DNA of 64,000 bases, taken from positions 1,240,001-1,304,000 of the forward strand of contig JAUJEB010000001.1 in the NCBI GenBank assembly GCA_030442055.1. The letters are read 5' to 3'. This stretch comes from Agaribacillus aureus (GTDB taxonomy: Bacteria > Bacteroidota > Bacteroidia > Cytophagales > Cyclobacteriaceae). Position 1 is the first letter of the stretch; each line of letters begins with the position of its first letter. Shown here one piece after another: positions 61,560-64,000 of this stretch. The position numbers and the translations under genes are program-made. Under the pieces are notes generated by a model that saw only the letters and a list, made by a program, of their open reading frames with translations, was not told the origin of the DNA and did not search any database.

Positions 61560-64000
61560 TTATTTAAACAATATCCAGGTATAACTACCTGCAGCCACCT
61601 TGACATCAATTTCCACATCATAATCTCTGCCTATTGTATATTCTTTTGCTTTTCCATCTTTAACACTGACCATCACCTTATCCTCCAAGCCGGTGTAATA
61701 AAGTGGTATCCGAAGTTTTTTGGTGACATCCTTTGTCAACGGGTTAAAGACCATTAATAGCCCTTTTTCCTCCCCGTTCGGATTCACATTCAGCCAATAG
61801 TCGAGATCGCGGCCATCGGCTCTTCGAAGGTGGATGATATCTCCTTCCAGTACCTCACGATGCTTTTTAAACCAATCCACCGACGCCTTGACCATGGCCT
61901 TGGTTTCTTCCGTATCGTATAACCTGGGACCGCGGTAGCAAGCCTGCACACCACCGCCTAGATTGCTCATGATCATTTTCTGGTAATGATTTAAATGTTC
62001 ATTCAATGGCTCTATTGTAGCCGCAGCTCCACCCCCGTGGTATTCCGTGAGTGGCACAAACATCCACCCCATAGAAGGTGTTTTCTGCCATGCGCCATCA
62101 TAAATATTTTGCCTGGTATGAATTACCTGTTGCTCCCTGGGCAAGCTCCAATTCACCTCCCGGTAACCCATACCACATTTATTCGACCCTGTCATATAGT
62201 AGTAGTCCGGCACGTTAAGATATATGCCATTGGCCCGGCACCACTGATAGAATTGAGAAATAGTTTGGTACTGATTCCAGCGGGAATCCGTTAATCCCTT
62301 GTGCCCAGGATGGTGATTGGCCTGACATACATCTCCCGGATAGGAGCCATCGTGTTCCAGCAATGCGAAACCCGTTTTTTTATAAAAATTGTACAATTTT
62401 TTAAAATATTGCTGTCCCCATTCACTATGAATACATGGCGAGTTTCCGAATGTGGGTCTTTCTCCCGGGGGCATGACGACATCGTGACCACCGCCAATTC
62501 TCCTGGAAGCAAGCAGGGAATATCCACCAATTTCGACGCCTTTGCTTTTGGCGTAATCCGCATATTGCTTCATTTTTGCTAAATACGCTTCGCTATCATC
62601 TTCAATGTTAAAGCCGCTACCGAAAGTAAGGATGACCATCTCAAACCCTACCTCGGCGCTTTGATCAATAGCTGTTTTTACCCTATCCCAATCCGCAAAA
62701 CGGGCATGCATCATCAAAGGGTTTTCAGTGGTCCACGGCGCCAGGGTACGATACATTCTGCGCAAAGCCAATCCCTGGCGTTCCCGGTCATAGCTGTCAA
62801 AGGGCATTACGAAGGTTCTGAAAGATTGGAAAGATTCTCCCTTATCCAGTACCTGAGCGGGGCCTATTTCCGGTCCTACTTTTAGCAGGCACGGGGTCAG
62901 CCGCAGGTAATTGACCTGTGTCTTGTATTCCGGGTCGGGCTCCCAGCGTACGGCATGGTGATTGGCATCATCCACATTAAAACTTGCAAAAGCGTAATCG
63001 GTTTCTACGTGGATGTTGGGTTTAGGCACATTAAATTTCCTGGTCTCAACCGCTGCTCCGTATTCTACGGCGGCAATGATCTCACTTGTAAACTTATCAA
63101 TCGAAATTGGCTGGCTGCCTTTATTCTCAACGGTAATCCATTTGGACATGACGGGTATGCCATCATAAAGCTCATAATGCACCGAGATCCTGATGTCCTC
63201 TTCCTTCAATTCACTGGACCTATTCACATCCAGTGCTCCGTAGGAGGCGTATTGCGTCACATGCATACGTACCAGCTCGCCTTTGGCCTCCTGAGCGTCT
63301 ATTCCTTCACCACGGCCATTTGTTTTTCCTATCCGAACGGAGGTCGGTAAAGTTCCGAAAGGTTCAAGCTTTTCTACAACCACCCAGTCGCCTCCTAAAG
63401 GCCGGGCCTCACAAAAGACCGCTTCATCGGTAATCCGCATTCTGAGCGTCCAGGGCTTGCTCATATCCAAAACCTGCCTTCCTCCCGCAGCTTTATTTTC
63501 GCGCTGTCCATCCCAGAGACCAAACATAGGTACCCCGTCATCATAAGCATTCCCTCCGGGTCTCAGGTAAAACTTAATGGTTTTATCCGGCCATGCCAGC
63601 GCTATTCCGGGACCATATGCCTTGCTTTTATCGGTGCCGGTATTAAAAGTAGCCTCTATAATTCTGGCCGTTTTGTTAAAAGGTTTTTCGATATACACGC
63701 TGGTATTCTGCGGCGTATAAATCTCGCCGATCTTTCCTTCATTTTCAAAAGAAGAACGTTCATGAGCCTTTGAATAGGTGATTTTCCAATCTTTATCCAG
63801 GGTCTTAAAGTCGGTTTTGTAAAGCTCCTTTCTGCCATATGCGCTTGGCAAAAGATCATCTGACGCTAACAAGGTCTGCGGTTGTGGTAACTTATAGTCC
63901 ATGCGCAGATGTACCCCTTTTGGCGGCCACTCCGCCCCTTTGGCGTGTGGTCTGACTCTTTTCCATTCAAATGGTGCCTCGGGCTCACTTATTTCAAATC
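61560..64000 (-). CDS. GH36/alpha-galactosidase-like glycosidase (partial, N-terminus beyond window)
   Basis: The frame is open to the window edge: upstream of the Met at 63902 it continues as FEWKRVRPHAKGAEWPP, so the gene begins outside. About 813 residues are present. A beta-sandwich domain (IRISVHYELYDGIPVMSKWI; ENKGSQPISIDKFTSE) precedes a barrel with FEMVILTFGSGFNIEDDSEA. A likely catalytic strand is FALLEHDGSYPGDVCQANHH, then GIYLNVPDYYYMTGSNKCGM. A C-terminal sandwich ends ...VAAGSYTWILFK. The plan matches GH36-type enzymes, but the nucleophile motif is not the classical one, so the subfamily is uncertain. It is the most upstream visible gene of the locus. Confidence 0.8.
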   Translation of the reverse strand, partial: FEISEPEAPFEWKRVRPHAKGAEWPPKGVHLRMDYKLPQPQTLLASDDLLPSAYGRKELYKTDFKTLDKDWKITYSKAHERSSFENEGKIGEIYTPQNTSVYIEKPFNKTARIIEATFNTGTDKSKAYGPGIALAWPDKTIKFYLRPGGNAYDDGVPMFGLWDGQRENKAAGGRQVLDMSKPWTLRMRITDEAVFCEARPLGGDWVVVEKLEPFGTLPTSVRIGKTNGRGEGIDAQEAKGELVRMHVTQYASYGALDVNRSSELKEEDIRISVHYELYDGIPVMSKWITVENKGSQPISIDKFTSEIIAAVEYGAAVETRKFNVPKPNIHVETDYAFASFNVDDANHHAVRWEPDPEYKTQVNYLRLTPCLLKVGPEIGPAQVLDKGESFQSFRTFVMPFDSYDRERQGLALRRMYRTLAPWTTENPLMMHARFADWDRVKTAIDQSAEVGFEMVILTFGSGFNIEDDSEAYLAKMKQYADYAKSKGVEIGGYSLLASRRIGGGHDVVMPPGERPTFGNSPCIHSEWGQQYFKKLYNFYKKTGFALLEHDGSYPGDVCQANHHPGHKGLTDSRWNQYQTISQFYQWCRANGIYLNVPDYYYMTGSNKCGMGYREVNWSLPREQQVIHTRQNIYDGAWQKTPSMGWMFVPLTEYHGGGAAATIEPLNEHLNHYQKMIMSNLGGGVQACYRGPRLYDTEETKAMVKASVDWFKKHREVLEGDIIHLRRADGRDLDYWLNVNPNGEEKGLLMVFNPLTKDVTKKLRIPLYYTGLEDKVMVSVKDGKAKEYTIGRDYDVEIDVKVAAGSYTWILFK

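Overview
The window looks like chromosomal DNA of a Bacteroidota bacterium, most likely a marine or environmental Cytophagales (Fulvivirga-like). This rests on SusC/SusD pairs, ECF sigma/FecR switches, DUF4249, DUF4959 and DUF6786 families, FtsX-type permeases with a prefix domain, poor Shine-Dalgarno sequences and a TTTG-N19-TAnnTTTG promoter. The lineage is inferred from gene content only.

Layout. 1-5.3 kb: a partial ABC ATPase faces a HlyD adaptor / ABC ATPase / FtsX permease cluster across a shared control region with a repeated motif. 5.4-7.6 kb: housekeeping-type genes (PhoH-like ATPase, SAM-hydrolase-family protein, small monooxygenase-fold protein). 7.77 kb: tRNA-Leu(CAA) with a strong terminator, followed by an AT-rich accessory patch (DUF4386 membrane protein, Crp/Fnr regulator, conserved hypothetical). 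10.4-15.8 kb, minus strand: ECF sigma, FecR, STN-type TonB receptor and DUF4249 lipoprotein, a cell-surface signalling and uptake unit. 16-24.4 kb: a PadR repressor with a recognisable promoter/operator, driving three tandem ~895-aa ABC permeases that have no ATPase beside them. 24.6-26.7 kb: exported alpha/beta hydrolase and a DUF6786 lipoprotein.

27.2-39.5 kb is the least familiar part. An ECF sigma / TPR anti-sigma pair is followed by five ~245-bp tandem repeats. Then comes a minus-strand cluster of unassigned function: a small membrane protein, an HTTM-DCC fusion, a DUF2490 barrel, a P-loop NTPase and an ABC exporter with altered Q- and H-loops. Upstream of that lie an exported TPR-CHAT protease-like protein and a lipoprotein with a long acidic tract.

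39.9-64 kb, all minus strand, is a polysaccharide utilisation locus. It holds sigma/FecR, SusC with an STN signalling domain, SusD, two surface lipoproteins, GH29 alpha-fucosidase, GH20 beta-hexosaminidase, three Cys-type sulfatases, a DUF2961 (GH172) protein and a partial GH36-like glycosidase. Together they fit breakdown of a sulfated, fucose- and N-acetylhexosamine-containing glycan. A ~142-bp element just upstream of one sulfatase is repeated upstream of the unrelated HTTM-DCC gene 21 kb away.
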